Below, piece by piece: positions 47,025 to 58,800 of a stretch of DNA of 64,000 bases. The position numbers were made by a program, and so were the translations under genes. Position 1 is the first letter of the stretch. Every line of letters begins with the position of its first letter. This DNA comes from Botrytis cinerea B05.10 (lineage: Eukaryota > Ascomycota > Leotiomycetes > Helotiales > Sclerotiniaceae). The stretch covers positions 2,480,001-2,544,000 of the forward strand of contig NC_037311.1 in NCBI RefSeq assembly GCF_000143535.2. Direction: 5' to 3'. Under the pieces are notes generated by a model. The model did no database searches, was not told the origin of the DNA, and saw nothing but the letters and a program-made list of their open reading frames with translations.

Positions 47025-48890
47025 TCACCCCTCATTCCTATCCATTACGCCCCTCGAAATCATTCCTTGTGCTAATCTCGCCGTAGCCATAACATCATCA
47101 TGAGATTTGTGTCTTGGGTTTCCCATCGAATCACTCATTGTCTCATCGGTATTTATATCATCCCCGGTATTATTATGCTCCACTGTTCCGATATCTCCAA
47201 TGTGTTCTACTTCTACTTCATCTTGATCCACAAGCATATCATCAATGTCTCCGTCCACGCCAGTGCCCCCACCCCCATCTGCATCCACATCTACATCTAC
47301 ATCTCTATTTTCCAACATCGCCTGAAAGGAATCCGTATCATGTTCATGATGCGCGTCAAAATGCGGATGCGGAGAATGAGATGTATGTGTGTAATCCATG
47401 ATTTGAGGGTCTATCTGTAGGTAATCTGTTGCAGAATGTCTATGCGATGGGGAATGAGAATGAGCTTGAGCCTGAGCCTGAGCCTGAGCTTGAGATTGTG
47501 TACGAGTTTCTGCGTGATGAAGTTGCATTTGGGAAATAGGTGGTTGATGTTGTTTGAGGTGAACAATGGGATTACTGTGAAGATGAGGAGAGTGAGATGG
47601 TAGTCTGCGGTTAAGAACTTGTGGTGATACAGATGTACTGGTGTGGTCATGATGGTGTTGGATTTGCTGGAAATCATGCTGCAAATGGGAAGGTTGTGAT
47701 TGTCGATCATGATGTTGATGAATATCTCGATGGTGATCGAGTTGTTGTTGCTCGGGTAAAGATAATATGTTTGCATCTGTTACATCCTGACTTTTAGGAG
47801 GAGATTGGCGGGCTAGCTGAGCTTGGTAATCTGGTTTGACAACTGGTGCCTTGCCCAATTCTTTGCATTCTCCACAGTTCTTAATTACTAGACTAACAGT
47901 CTCCTTGATTCTAACCCAGTGATATTTCTCGGCGATGATAGCTGTGGTTTTGTTGATTCCTCCATGTTGTAGTACATGTATACCTCGCGCAATCTCGTAT
48001 TGTTTTTGTGGGTCACTAATGACTTCCTTTCCTTTCAACATGAGCTTGTCCTCGTCCGGTAGTAGTTTGTAGTGTGTGGCCGCGCTACGAAGTCTGCTTT
48101 TTTCCGCGCGGTCAGCACCCAATGGATATTCTTTATGTTTCAAGTAGAATTTGATTTTATCGAAGCGCTCTTCACTCACGAAGTCGGAGCCATCAGGCCC
48201 TAAATCCCGCCCATATATAATAGCATCGATAAATTGCCCTGGATAGCTCTTGAGATTTCCTGCGCCCTTGACACGTCCGATACGCTTGAACCCTAATGCA
48301 TCCCAAATGCGACAAGAAGCGACGTTCGTCTCATATACGAGATTGAAAACCGAGTATGTATAGCCGAGTAGTGGAGCCCAGTGAAGGTAGCTTTCGCCAA
48401 GTAGACGCCCGACACCTTTGCCTCGTGCAGCATCTGTGACGAGGAATCCGGCATTGCATACGTGGGAGCTACGCCCTGGGTAGTTGGGCTTTATATAATA
48501 ACTACCTAGACATTCTGTAGCCCAATTCTTGCCTTCGACTACTTCATCTGCGGACTCAATACTACCAAGAAGCATTACTGCACCGAAGTTTTGGAACCAA
48601 TAAGATGCAAACTTCTCTGGTGGCATAGTGTCAAGCATAGGATATGTATCCCCCAATTCAACTTCCTTTTTGAATTGGTCGCTGAGATATGCGAGAAGTG
48701 AGGGAGGTACTCGGTTTTTTGACGCGAAAGGCACGATTGTAGCGATTGTCACTCGGTCACGTAGAGTGACCTGTCGAGGGAAAACATCGAGGGGTAGTGC
48801 GGGGTTTGTGTCGTGAGGATCTGGAAAAGGTGCGGACCCTGAAGTTCGGTAGACTGTGGGAGCGCTGGGGTCATCGAGCATGGCAGGCAT
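47025..48890 (-). CDS. SPT10: SPT10-like GNAT acetyltransferase with HHCC zinc finger
   Basis: Single exon, 621 residues from the ATG at 48890. Residues about 40-230 form a GNAT domain; the acetyl-CoA loop is ARGKGVG at 155-161 within LVTDAARGKGVGRLLG, followed by TNVASCRIWDALGFKRIGRV. A second domain has H305-x3-H309-x29-C339-x2-C342, an HHCC zinc finger like the N-terminal finger of retroviral-type integrases. This order (GNAT, then an integrase-like finger) is that of yeast Spt10, which binds upstream elements of histone genes and activates them. Total length is also close. The C-terminal 260 residues are Gln/His-rich with a QA dipeptide run, then an acidic Asp/Gly stretch, and are probably disordered. 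The assignment to the SPT10 family is strong; orthology should be confirmed by a tree. Confidence 0.85.
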   Translation of the reverse strand: MPAMLDDPSAPTVYRTSGSAPFPDPHDTNPALPLDVFPRQVTLRDRVTIATIVPFASKNRVPPSLLAYLSDQFKKEVELGDTYPMLDTMPPEKFASYWFQNFGAVMLLGSIESADEVVEGKNWATECLGSYYIKPNYPGRSSHVCNAGFLVTDAARGKGVGRLLGESYLHWAPLLGYTYSVFNLVYETNVASCRIWDALGFKRIGRVKGAGNLKSYPGQFIDAIIYGRDLGPDGSDFVSEERFDKIKFYLKHKEYPLGADRAEKSRLRSAATHYKLLPDEDKLMLKGKEVISDPQKQYEIARGIHVLQHGGINKTTAIIAEKYHWVRIKETVSLVIKNCGECKELGKAPVVKPDYQAQLARQSPPKSQDVTDANILSLPEQQQLDHHRDIHQHHDRQSQPSHLQHDFQQIQHHHDHTSTSVSPQVLNRRLPSHSPHLHSNPIVHLKQHQPPISQMQLHHAETRTQSQAQAQAQAQAHSHSPSHRHSATDYLQIDPQIMDYTHTSHSPHPHFDAHHEHDTDSFQAMLENRDVDVDVDADGGGGTGVDGDIDDMLVDQDEVEVEHIGDIGTVEHNNTGDDINTDETMSDSMGNPRHKSHDDVMATARLAQGMISRGVMDRNEG

Positions 48891-49493
48891 TTTCAATGCT
48901 TATCGGCGATGCGAGGATTAAAGGGGTTCAGGGGTAAACACTGATGATATCGTTAGAACACTACAACTTCTTAATTCGTCCATCTCAAGACGACGAACCC
49001 AAAAATAAGAATATCACACCCGCACGATCACAACTGTGGAATTCTCAGGATTATTTGAAAAGCAATATCAAAAAGCTTTCAAAAACTTTGAAGTGTAAGA
49101 TTTTTATATTGAGATATGTATTCGTTCGTATATGGGGAGTGACGAGATATGCAACTGTTGTTCTGAGAACGACAACTGAAGTTGTCAAGAGAAGGGCGTC
49201 GGAGAGGTGGGAGGTGGGGGGATTATGTAAGCGAAGTCATGAATTTAGTAGATCGCCGAGATCGCTTGATTTGTGAGAAATTCATCAATACAACAGCCAA
49301 TTTGTATCAATTTTAATCAATGCCTGAATATTCGGGGTTTGTTCTTGGAATTGCTTTGATTTACTCTTCAGATTATCCTAATAACAGCTGCCGAAGGCCA
49401 ACAATTCCATTCTGTTGCGAGCATACAGACTCACACCTGAAAAGCCATGGTTGAGCTAAGGTTAGCATCAGTGTCGCGAGAGCATGATCCACT
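48891..49493. other. Upstream region of the SPT10-like gene
   Basis: 603 bases with no supported gene. A 110-codon frame at 48944-49276 reads away from the SPT10-like gene but has no recognisable pattern. Confidence 0.45.
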
Positions 49494-49711
49494 TTACGAC
49501 GGTGATTGGAATGCTTTATAGACCTGCAAAGCTCCTTCCACTGATTGGATGGTTCCAAACATCACAGTCAAGAGAAGGACCCAGATTGCAACCCAGAGCG
49601 TATACCATTGCACCCGCTTCCTCCTATGAAACCTCCATTGTTTGATGGTACCTGGCTCTGCCTCATCGAAAAGCTCTTTTAAGGTGGACAGCCTTTCGCC
49701 CCAGTATTTGA
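49494..49711 (-). pseudogene. Fragment: C-terminal membrane tail of a fungal protein
   Basis: On the minus strand about 72 residues read YWGERLSTLKELFDEAEP, then KQWRFHRRKRVQWYTLWV, then a membrane segment (VAIWVLLLTVMFGTI) and QSVEGALQVYKAF before a stop. I know this pattern as the C-terminal end of larger hypothetical proteins in Leotiomycetes. The body of the gene is missing: upstream the frame runs into a 24-base A-tract (minus strand) and then non-protein-like sequence. It therefore looks like a remnant. A spliced intact gene is not excluded. Confidence 0.5.
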
Positions 49712-49713
49712 AG

Positions 49714-49737
49714 TTTTTTTTTTTTTTTTTTTTTTTT
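49714..49737. repeat. 24-base homopolymer T tract
   Basis: Twenty-four uninterrupted T on the + strand, bordering the membrane-tail fragment. Its exact length may be a sequencing uncertainty. Confidence 0.9.
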
Positions 49738-50217
49738 AAATACGTCTGTCTTCCGCCCGGAGACGGCCGCATTGGATCGCTTTTTTTATCAAGCCTGTGC
49801 GAAGTCGTGACTTTCTTGAACTACCTTCTACAGTCCTTATCATTTTGAGGGAATAAAAGCGCTAGGCTGCGAACAGTTTCCTGTATGAAGTCCGCTGGAA
49901 ATATAGTGCTTCTTAAGTTAGCTATAGCCTACACGGGGCTTCAAAGAAACAAGCTCTTAACAAACTTATTACTGCATTGACATTCCAGAAAAGAAGCATA
50001 GTGAAATACTGCTAGCCGTCTATTACCATCCATCAATCGAAGGTGGTCCATCATAGTTCAAGTCCACTCTATTTCAATCCCAGAAATGCGCTCAAGGTTT
50101 TGAGCATTGAATCCCTTCTCCAACTTCACGTCATCTTGCCCCGGTTGTGACTGAAATGATAGGATTAGAAAGTCCGACAGAGAACCGGAAGTCCAGACTA
50201 GCTGTCGTCGATCTGGT
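49738..50217. other. Spacer between two gene remnants
   Basis: 480 bases with no supported feature. Confidence 0.45.
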
Positions 50218-51100
50218 GTGGTGTGCGAAGTCCCTCTAAATGCCGTCTATATCCTGGAGCTTCTTTGGTCCAAAGCTTTTGTACTGAACGTCTGGATTGA
50301 TCAACTCTGCATTGACCACCAAAATCTTCAAGAACGTCAAGACCAGCTAGACATGTTACCACGAATCAAGAATTATGCGATCAGTATCTTGTTGCCGTCA
50401 GAAATATATCCAGATCGTGAGCCGGATGTATTGGTATATCGAGGAAAGGCAAATCTGACCAACTATGTATTCACATGTAGATATGATCAAGATTGCTTCA
50501 CTTTATGGAAGACAACAGCAGGATGTGATTTATGCTTAAAGGACAAAGCATGTCTAACAATTGTTTCACATGGCTTTGCGGACGCCTCTGGGACAGTACG
50601 AGATGCTCCCATTAGAATGGTCCAGTCAGATATTAAGCATGAAGGATGTACTGGACAACGAAGATTCATAATTGGAGTACAATATATAAGAATGGCTAGG
50701 CTCAGACTCTGATGAAGTGCGATCAATGAACCTGACAAGTGAAGCACGTCTAACTCGGAAATCTTTGCCTTTCGATTTCAATGATGAGAAATCGATAAAT
50801 ATATCAGGTATTCCAAGTTTAAGCACTTCAGATATTTTACCCTTCACTCGCTTCGATTTCCCGGCAAAAGCCATCGAGTTTGGAAGCGAGTTTGAAAGCT
50901 GTATAACAGAAAAAGGTTCATTCACCAACTCTGGAAGCTTTAGAGGAGAGGAAGATTCACCCAACAGGTTTCGGGGTGAATCTACATCACCCCAAGACCA
51001 GTCATTATTTCGCCCAGGCTTTCTCTCTCATAAAATCACCCAGTACGAGATGGACCAGAGTGATCACATCGATACCTTTTCTGCTAAATTGAAGGCATAG
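50218..51100 (+). pseudogene. Degenerate HET-domain gene remnant
   Basis: The first part (50218-50712) has no in-frame ATG at a sensible place. It reads VWIDQLCIDHQNLQERQDQLDMLPRIKNY, a clear match to the HET block WIDALCINQ-D-ERS-QV-M-IY. The next block, normally VIVWLG, has decayed to SILLPSE. The domain start (SYVWG) is absent and the following RLWIVQE block is not found. A second frame (50690-51100) begins in a different phase and is polar and low in pattern. The two could be parts of one gene broken by a frameshift, or unrelated. Compared with the intact HET gene at 17.4 kb this one is too short and broken to work as a HET protein. Confidence 0.55.
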
Positions 51101-52589
51101 TAGGAAAAAACTAGACCAGAGATGACTCGTCAGGCAATTGACCTGACTCAGGTCCACAGAAACTCTCAAGCACAGATGCTCGAAAGAATACAATACCTAA
51201 GGTTTAACTCATCTGGATACCTAGGTCAGGATGTGTTCAAGATATGCCAACTCTACTACTGTATAGGTAGTGCTACAAGATGACGCAACATATCCGACCC
51301 CTTCATATAGATTTGAAACCCCTATCGGTAAATTTAAGCTTATGGTATAAGAATTATGACTAGATAGTAAATGTTTGTCAAATTTTCATCTAAGAATTGC
51401 CTGTTTTTGGAGAGGTTGAAGTGTAAGCAGGAATTGGGCCATACGTTTGAGACATACTACAACAAAAGATGGCGAAATTCTTTCGAGAAATACCACAGTA
51501 AACGATTGCTGCTAGATAGATAAGGCACTAATATGAGATATTGCCCCATCAGAATTTCACATTATTAATTTCTTACTATTGCACATAAGATCGTAAATGA
51601 AGATACTTTTAGCTACTTAGACCAATGTTCGGCTTGTTGTTTTTGGACTAGAGAATCAAGAATTCTGAGTGACCCAACTGAAGCCGATACTTAGATCTAA
51701 TGCTATACTTCGCATTCTACTAGTTTCAGTGAATATAATTTTGTTAGAAACACTCGGGAAACATGTACTAGGAACCGTATTGACTACGCCACTTGTACCG
51801 GTGTTCAGGCTAGTACGTAGCATAACCATATTATAGTAGTATCAAACATTTTATTCAACTTGAACTAATGTACCTGATACCGTAAATGACAGAGTAGTAA
51901 CGTATGTAGACTGGTGTCAAGTAGTCTGTCAACCTTACGGTGAATGAAGTATGTTCCCTCTCAGCTTTAGCGATTTGGAACGAAATCATTCTGGAGTGAA
52001 TAATTCTCTGAAAGAGATACGGCGTTTCAACTTCACTTCAATATAGCATCAATATGCACCAAGTGCGATTCTGAATGATAAACATGAACAAAACACCTGA
52101 CTATAAAATACGTTTCGGGCAACGATATAGAATTTTTCTTATCTTGACCTCTATCGGTATGCACCTTGTTTAATATCTCTGATATACTACATACCGAAGT
52201 TTCAAAGCTCAACATTTGGCAGGATTCACATACGACTTTTACTCCATCCCTCTATACTACGGTCCCAAGTTCGTTTAGGGTGATACACTCACTCAATATT
52301 ATCTGCCGTACTCGGACTAGCGCGCTCAAGAAAATCAAACAATATAGATACGGTTGACCTCCAGACGGGTTCCAGATTGGTTAAATACAAAAAAGTATCC
52401 CATGAATCCACGACTTCTTCTTCTTGCAAAACCACCATCTTCCAGATCTGAACTCTTCTCATCCAATCCAAAACAACCTCATCATCTTTCACTTTCAATC
52501 GAAACTGCAAAGTACTATTCTAATACAATAGAAAAGAGGAATATCAAACAATCACTTCTTACCAAACCAAACAAACTCTATCTACCAAG
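51101..52589. other. AT-rich intergenic region
   Basis: About 1.5 kb, visibly AT-rich, with no reading frame worth calling. The right end is the promoter of the gene at 52590. Confidence 0.55.
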
Positions 52590-53417
52590 ATGTCGGCACC
52601 ATTCGGCTGGTCAGTTCTAAATCATCCCAATATGGTGACATTCAGACGGCCAAATTACACAAGACTTACTACGAACAACGGGCCAGTTCCATGCAGAACT
52701 TGTAAGAGATCGATTACATGCGAAGGATTCGTCTGCGAATGCACTGATTTCGAATACTACTGTTCTGAATACTGCAGGTCCCAGCATTGGAGTTTCTGCA
52801 TATCCAATATTTCCAAGCATGTCGCTCGCCCTTCACCTCAGCACAAACTCGCACTTTACTTTCCACCCAATAGCGAGAACCCTAATGTATTTTGGTGTCC
52901 CTGTCCTGTTATCAACCAGAACCCCTGCATTCCATTCTGCGACAGCTGTATTGTCTGCGAAAGCTGTCACGAATGTCATGATGCTGACATCCCACTGTGT
53001 GCCCCCCTTTTTGCTCTAGGAGCAAACACTACCGCAAATTTACAGGGTGATCTTATTACCTGGGTAATTTCACGACCAGGAGAAGATTTTGAAGGGTGGA
53101 CACCGGGTACCGTCATTGGCTTGGAGGCCGGAAATTCTCTCAATCAATGCAGCGAGAATATGTGTATTCAGAAACTCACAGGATGGGCAAGAGGTTGGGT
53201 CGGACCATATGTGATGATTGGGGATTCGTGGGCTGATTGCAACGGGAAGACGATGACTAGAGACGTCAACATGGATGATATGCAAACGGCGATAAAGTTT
53301 TTCTCCACGACAACACGCAAAGATTTGGTTGCTGCGGAAGCAGATACTGCAGAACGCAAGGAAAAGAGTCTCTTCGAGATGAATGATATTCTAAGTCGTT
53401 TATTGAATAAAAAATAA
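52590..53417 (+). CDS. Cysteine-rich protein with MYND-like zinc finger
   Basis: Single exon, 275 residues from the ATG at 52590, which sits in a good fungal context (ACCAAGATGTC). Residues 35-70 hold C35xxC38, C44, C49xC51, C58xxxC62 and C70. The piece YYCSEYCRSQHW matches the second half of a MYND finger, but the canonical His before the last Cys is not in its usual place. A second Cys-rich cluster at about 103-130 (CPCPVINQNPCIPFCDSC, then CESCHECHD) could bind one or two more zinc ions. The C-terminal half is free of such motifs apart from isolated Cys and ends in a charged helix. No signal peptide is seen, so a cytoplasmic or nuclear protein-interaction role is likely. I do not recognise the whole protein. 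Confidence 0.75.
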   Translation: MSAPFGWSVLNHPNMVTFRRPNYTRLTTNNGPVPCRTCKRSITCEGFVCECTDFEYYCSEYCRSQHWSFCISNISKHVARPSPQHKLALYFPPNSENPNVFWCPCPVINQNPCIPFCDSCIVCESCHECHDADIPLCAPLFALGANTTANLQGDLITWVISRPGEDFEGWTPGTVIGLEAGNSLNQCSENMCIQKLTGWARGWVGPYVMIGDSWADCNGKTMTRDVNMDDMQTAIKFFSTTTRKDLVAAEADTAERKEKSLFEMNDILSRLLNKK

Positions 53418-54908
53418 TTTTCCATGGGGCTGAGTGGTCGATTTTATGGCAGGTAACTTCGGGAGAGGATATATTGCTCAATCATTCGAACAATGGGTGA
53501 ATGGGAAGGGGGAGTCAAGGGGTTTATATCACGCGATGGTCTTACATATTAGGCGGTAAAATCAATTGAATATCCTGATCATCCCTCTAGAACTAGTGAC
53601 TACTTGCGAAATGTTGACAATAATAATTCAGAAAAATATCGTGCCCCGTAATAACTGAAAGTGAAATGTATTGCATCCATTTCATAAAAACAAACCCAAC
53701 AATAATATGACACCGAAACAACCCTACAATAATTCGAAAATGGAGTTCTTTATATCAGAATTGGGTTTTTGCACTGATCTTCTATCCCCCAAGCACACTC
53801 TCTTCACGTCATCATGAAGCTTAGAAAACTATCCACCACAACAAACGTAAATACTCAATACTACGAATGAAATCATAATACATAAAAAGGTTACAGTTCG
53901 TCGTTATTCACCTCGATTTTCCAAATCATTTAAGTCTAGCTCAATCTATACATCTAGCGCCATTACACAAGTATTCTCGCTTCCAGAGTTAAATATGCGC
54001 CGCAGTTTGTGTCGTGACATGCAATAACTACCAGTATCTCTGCAAGCCAATGCCTAGTATCGTAGCGCACACCGCTTGTGTGAAAAGTGCAGAGAGAATG
54101 TGAGATTTTGCTGGGCTTGTGGTTTAACGAACGTGAGATTTAGGTTTTTATATCGATAATAATTGATTCCATGAAGGGTAGTATCGATTTTAAAGAATTC
54201 GATGCAGCTACTTGAAAACGTGGCCTCCTCCCAGAATAGAAGTGTGTCGTGAAAGACGTGCCCATGATACTTCTATGGATAACTTTTAGATGATTCCCAA
54301 TGATTTTTTCGTATCCAAACGGTTAAAGATGTCGTTTCATATTGTCTTTTCTACTTAGGATCGTTCTCATTGAAGCTAAATCGAGTCATACAACTGAATA
54401 TCCGAGTAGCCAGTGAGGAAAAAGAACGATATGATAGAACAATAGAAATATCACGCACATATCTTATCTCCTGAAATCAAAATCCATCGAACCAATTGAG
54501 AATGCAGTTAGTTGGTATGGCAGAGCTGGAGTGACCATTATGAAATCTTTCATTGGCTATTTACCGAGTCGCCCCCTGTCATGCATGAGATCTCCAACAG
54601 TCACCAACAACATCAAAAGAGTTTACTCGTAATAGCTGATGATGTTTCATAGTAAGCTTGAGAGCTCTAGGAATAAGTGCTTATGTATTCATGTAACTTC
54701 AACCGCTGCGCCTCGAAACTTACGAGGAAGATCGAAAAATGTCTTTCTTCAGAGTCTTTATATACTGTGGAGATGCACATTTCCAAAACCATAATCAGAA
54801 ACCCTAAACTGTCAAACTTGGAACGCGTTTATGGAAATCCACCACCTATAACTCTTCTATCCCAACCTAGATCCCTTATTCTGAGATTATCCTTCACTTG
54901 AACCCACC
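53418..54908. other. Intergenic region
   Basis: About 1.5 kb between two genes on the same strand. AT-rich, with no supported gene. Confidence 0.5.
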
Positions 54909-55843
54909 ATGCCCCCCACACTTCGTACAGTCGCAACTTTCGAAGAATTTAGCCTTGTAGTGGACTGCATGTGGGTATCGTATGCTGATCCCTACAACCC
55001 ATTTCTTGGCCTCATTGTTCCGATTAAAGAACCTACCGCCGAAGGAGTAGCGACTGCAGTCCGGGGGATGAAGAATCGATTCTGGGAATCTCATAAAGCA
55101 GATAGGGATAGTTTTTGGGTGTATATTGTTGATGAGGATGATCACGGAGAGGATGCTGGAAAGGTTTTGGCGGGAGCGAATTGGCTATTTCATGAAGCGA
55201 GTCCGTTTGGGGAGAAGAAAGATGGAGAAAATGGCGAATATGACAACAATCATGGCAATAAGGGTAATGAAAATGGTGACGGGGAGACAACTGAAGAGGA
55301 AGACATTAGCCTTGCATCTTGGTGGCCCGAAGGCGAAGCACGTGAGTTTGTGAAGGCGATTCTTTCCCAAGTATTTGGAATGAGAGCGACAAGGATGACA
55401 AGACCTCATGCTCGTGAGTCAACTCTCTAAATCACTTCTATTTTTCTTAGGAAGTCTTCATACTTGCCATCTTTTTCCTGCTAATGTTTCCAGAACTCTC
55501 CATGATGTTTACCCTCCCTGATCACCGTGGTCGTGGTTACGGATCTTTACTCATGGAATACGGAATGTCCAAAATCTCAGAAATGGATGTAGAAGCACTC
55601 GTAGAGGCCACCGCTGACGGAATTTCTCTGTATGAGAAATATGGCTTACGAACCATTCATGAGGTGATCGTAGATACCACCTACAAGAATGGAAAACCAG
55701 GATTTATCTGGCGTAAGATGGCACATGAGTGTAAAGGGAATGCTACGTGGTGGATGTGGAAACCAAGACCGAGCGATGGAATACTTTATACACCGGAAAT
55801 GGAGTTACCGTGGGAGAAGAAGGAAGAGAGTTTAGGTCGATAA
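54909..55843 (+). CDS. GNAT-family N-acetyltransferase
   Basis: Two exons, 54909-55413 and 55494-55843, 284 residues. The 80-base intron (GTGAGT..TTCCAG) joins ...RPHA to QLSMMFTLPDHRGRGYG in phase 1. The acetyl-CoA pyrophosphate loop is HRGRGYGSLLMEYGM (R180 to G185). It is followed by EALVEATADGISLYEKYGLRTI, the usual GNAT strand and helix that position the acceptor. An acidic, Asn/Gly-rich insert at about residues 105-140 lies between the first half and the core and is probably a loop. The family is common in fungal genomes and acts on small amines or peptides; the substrate here is unknown. Confidence 0.85.
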
Positions 55844-58800
55844 ATGTGAGATGTTTGACTAAAATACGTTTGAAACTTAGAAAGTTGCAAGAGGAGAGGA
55901 TTGGGTCGAGTGATCTGAATATTCCGTCTCTCTTATTTTGTTCAAAGGTCAATTCTAGAGACAAGATGTGAAGCTGTAGATTAGAAATGGGCAACTTTGT
56001 TACTTCGCATAGCCACAGAAGAAAGGTCGTTAAAGTGGAAGTAATGGTATTGAGCTTTAGATACCTACCAATATATCCACCAGTAATTTGATTCTTCAGA
56101 TGCACCCGTCTCTCACTGTTCTATCAGAGGATCAACATCGCATAAATTCAAGGTATCTATCACCCTCGCTAACCTCTTTCCTGGACGAAAGTTCTCCTCG
56201 CAGTCTGCATCTTCTTTGTAAGATAGAAGTCTAAGACAGGAGTCAGTACGAAAAGTCGGGTTCTTCAAGGACATTTTTCTCTATAGAGAAGAGTTCCAAG
56301 AGCTAGGCCTATTTTCATCTTTTATCAGTAAATTTGTAAGCATTGTTAAGCACAGCACACTCCACAGAACCGTACAAGCACACAAAAACTCCCCAAGTTC
56401 CTGCACGAACCACACTTGGCTCAACCTCGGACTCGGAATAACCATCCCCCTTCTCCGATCGCCCAACCACAATTCTCAAAACCTCAAAACACATGATCTT
56501 GTTGCAGTTCGAGAGCTTCTTGTTGCATATCTGAAATAGCTGATTTCGGAATTCCCAGTCAATTTATAAACTTTGTGGTAGGCAGGTAGATTTCAAGAAA
56601 GATCTCCAAGTTTTATTCTTTTTGGGAAAATTTTTGAGAACTTGGAATTTTGCTTCAAGGTTGGCTTTGATTGAAAGAATAGGCTTTGTTGATGTCAGTG
56701 AACAGGTTTCCTATCATTTAAACAACTTTTTACTGTAGAAGGAGTTCATTTTGTGGTGTTGGAGGTTGATGAAGGAAAGGGGGGAAGGGCCAGATTTCTT
56801 TGTGATAGTTGACATAGTTTGTTGCTTATTGGGGGTATGAGAGATGGATTGGATGATGGCATCTATAACAGCTTGGTTTGTCTCAATACTGCATCCAGAA
56901 TCTTGAGATTGTAGATGTAAGTACAGGTGAAAGAGGGTGGTTGAGGGGAGATATGCCTAGACACTTGGTCACGAACATGAAAGAAAAGCTAGTGACACCT
57001 AAGACAAGTCATATCTGGCTTAGTTTCCAAGAATAAAAGAGCATGATGAGAAATCAGAACAGGGAGGAAATCTGCTTACGGTAAGAAGAACTGATTACCC
57101 ACAAGTTTGCACACTGAAAGCACTATTGTCAATATTGTCAACTTCATCTACATCCAAGCATCAAGATACACATCAAATTTCAATGTTGTAGAACTAAGCG
57201 AGAAGGAGAACATAAAGGAACGTAGTACAAGGACAATATGGGCAATTAATATTGGAGGGAAAGGGAAGACACCAAAACCATCACTGACGAAAAGTCACAG
57301 TTATCAGATATATAGAACTACAAATCAGAAATTTATTTCTAACATTAAACCCTTACTAATCCTTATTATCAACTTTTTCTCTCCTTTCCCAGAGGATAAC
57401 CAGCTTTTTTACTTCACCCATACATTTACAAAGCTCCATAACTAAAGCTCCTCGAACAAGCATCTCAAAATTTCCATATTCAGCAGTCCGTATCTTCCAA
57501 ACTACCATGCCACCATTCTCAACCAAATTTCAACAGTTGCACCACCACAAACAACCTTCCTCCTCCCTCGGAACAACAATCCTCCACTCCCGAACCCTAC
57601 CCTAACCAACCACAGCTCCCCAAAATACCTAGTTCCCATTCCTTTCCCCCTTGTTGCACATCTTAAAAGTTGATATTCCAGTCCCAAATGACAGAGTGTG
57701 CCATCTGGAACACTTCCTTCCAAAAAAAAAAATGTTCGAAAAAGTTGTGAGAACAAGAAAGTTGATTTTTTTTTTCAAGATTTTCGAGATTTGGGAAATT
57801 GGAATTTCTGAAGAAAGGGATTGAGAGATGGAGTCTTGTGGGTATGAGAAATCATATTGGATAAACAGATAGGGGGTCAGTTCTTCTTTTTTCTTCTTTT
57901 TTTTTGGGAGGGGGGAATAGTTGATTTGGGTTGTGAGATTGTAGGGATTAGTGGAAAAGGGGGGAGAACGTCCAGGTAAATGAGGGGGTTCTTTGAGGGG
58001 AATTTGAGGGTTTTGAAAACTTATTTACAATGTTCTTTTGCGTTTGGATGTAGCGCAAGGCTTTAATACTTAATAACAATACTCTGTGCGTGTACTTGAA
58101 TACTGGAATTAAGTATAGAAAGGCTAAATACACATCTCACCGAATCATCCACTCTCTTCTTTCAACATCCCTTTCCATCTCTCACTTCGCTACTCCCATC
58201 TCTTGAACTACTCCCACATCCGCTTAACATACACTTCCCACTCTACTTTTACACCATCAATCCTCCCCCTCCTTCCCCTCCCTTCCCTTCCCACATCTCC
58301 AAACTCCCAGACCAACCCCCTAGATCAACTTCTTTCTTACTCTCCTCTTATAATACACAGAAAATCTTCCAAATCGTCACGATCTCAATTTGATCAACGG
58401 AACAGCTTCATGATACTTCAATCTCATCTCTTACCGCATTGAACTGTTCTCCAAATAAGTTACAGCCGACCATAATTTCTCACATTCCCACATTTCAATT
58501 TCACATTAGTAACGAATGCAACTGAAGTTAGGTCCCCGACGTGCCTATCACTGACAAATCTTACCCATACATATAACCCAAAGGACACTCCTATTATAAC
58601 ATCACATCCAGCTTAATCACAATTACATATATCTCCAACACAACTATCATTACTAGAGCTCCATTCAAAATCATCACCTCGCTCTACTACTAGAGCGAGA
58701 ACTCTGAGTGTACATGCATGAATATAGCACATGAAATCATCAAGTCAAGATCAATATAAACAGAACTTATGCTAAATTATCTACATCATTACAACTAACT

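Noticed and set aside
47100..47420. 106-codon plus-strand frame opposite the SPT10-like gene
   Set aside because: It is the reverse of the low-complexity His/Asp coding tail of that gene.
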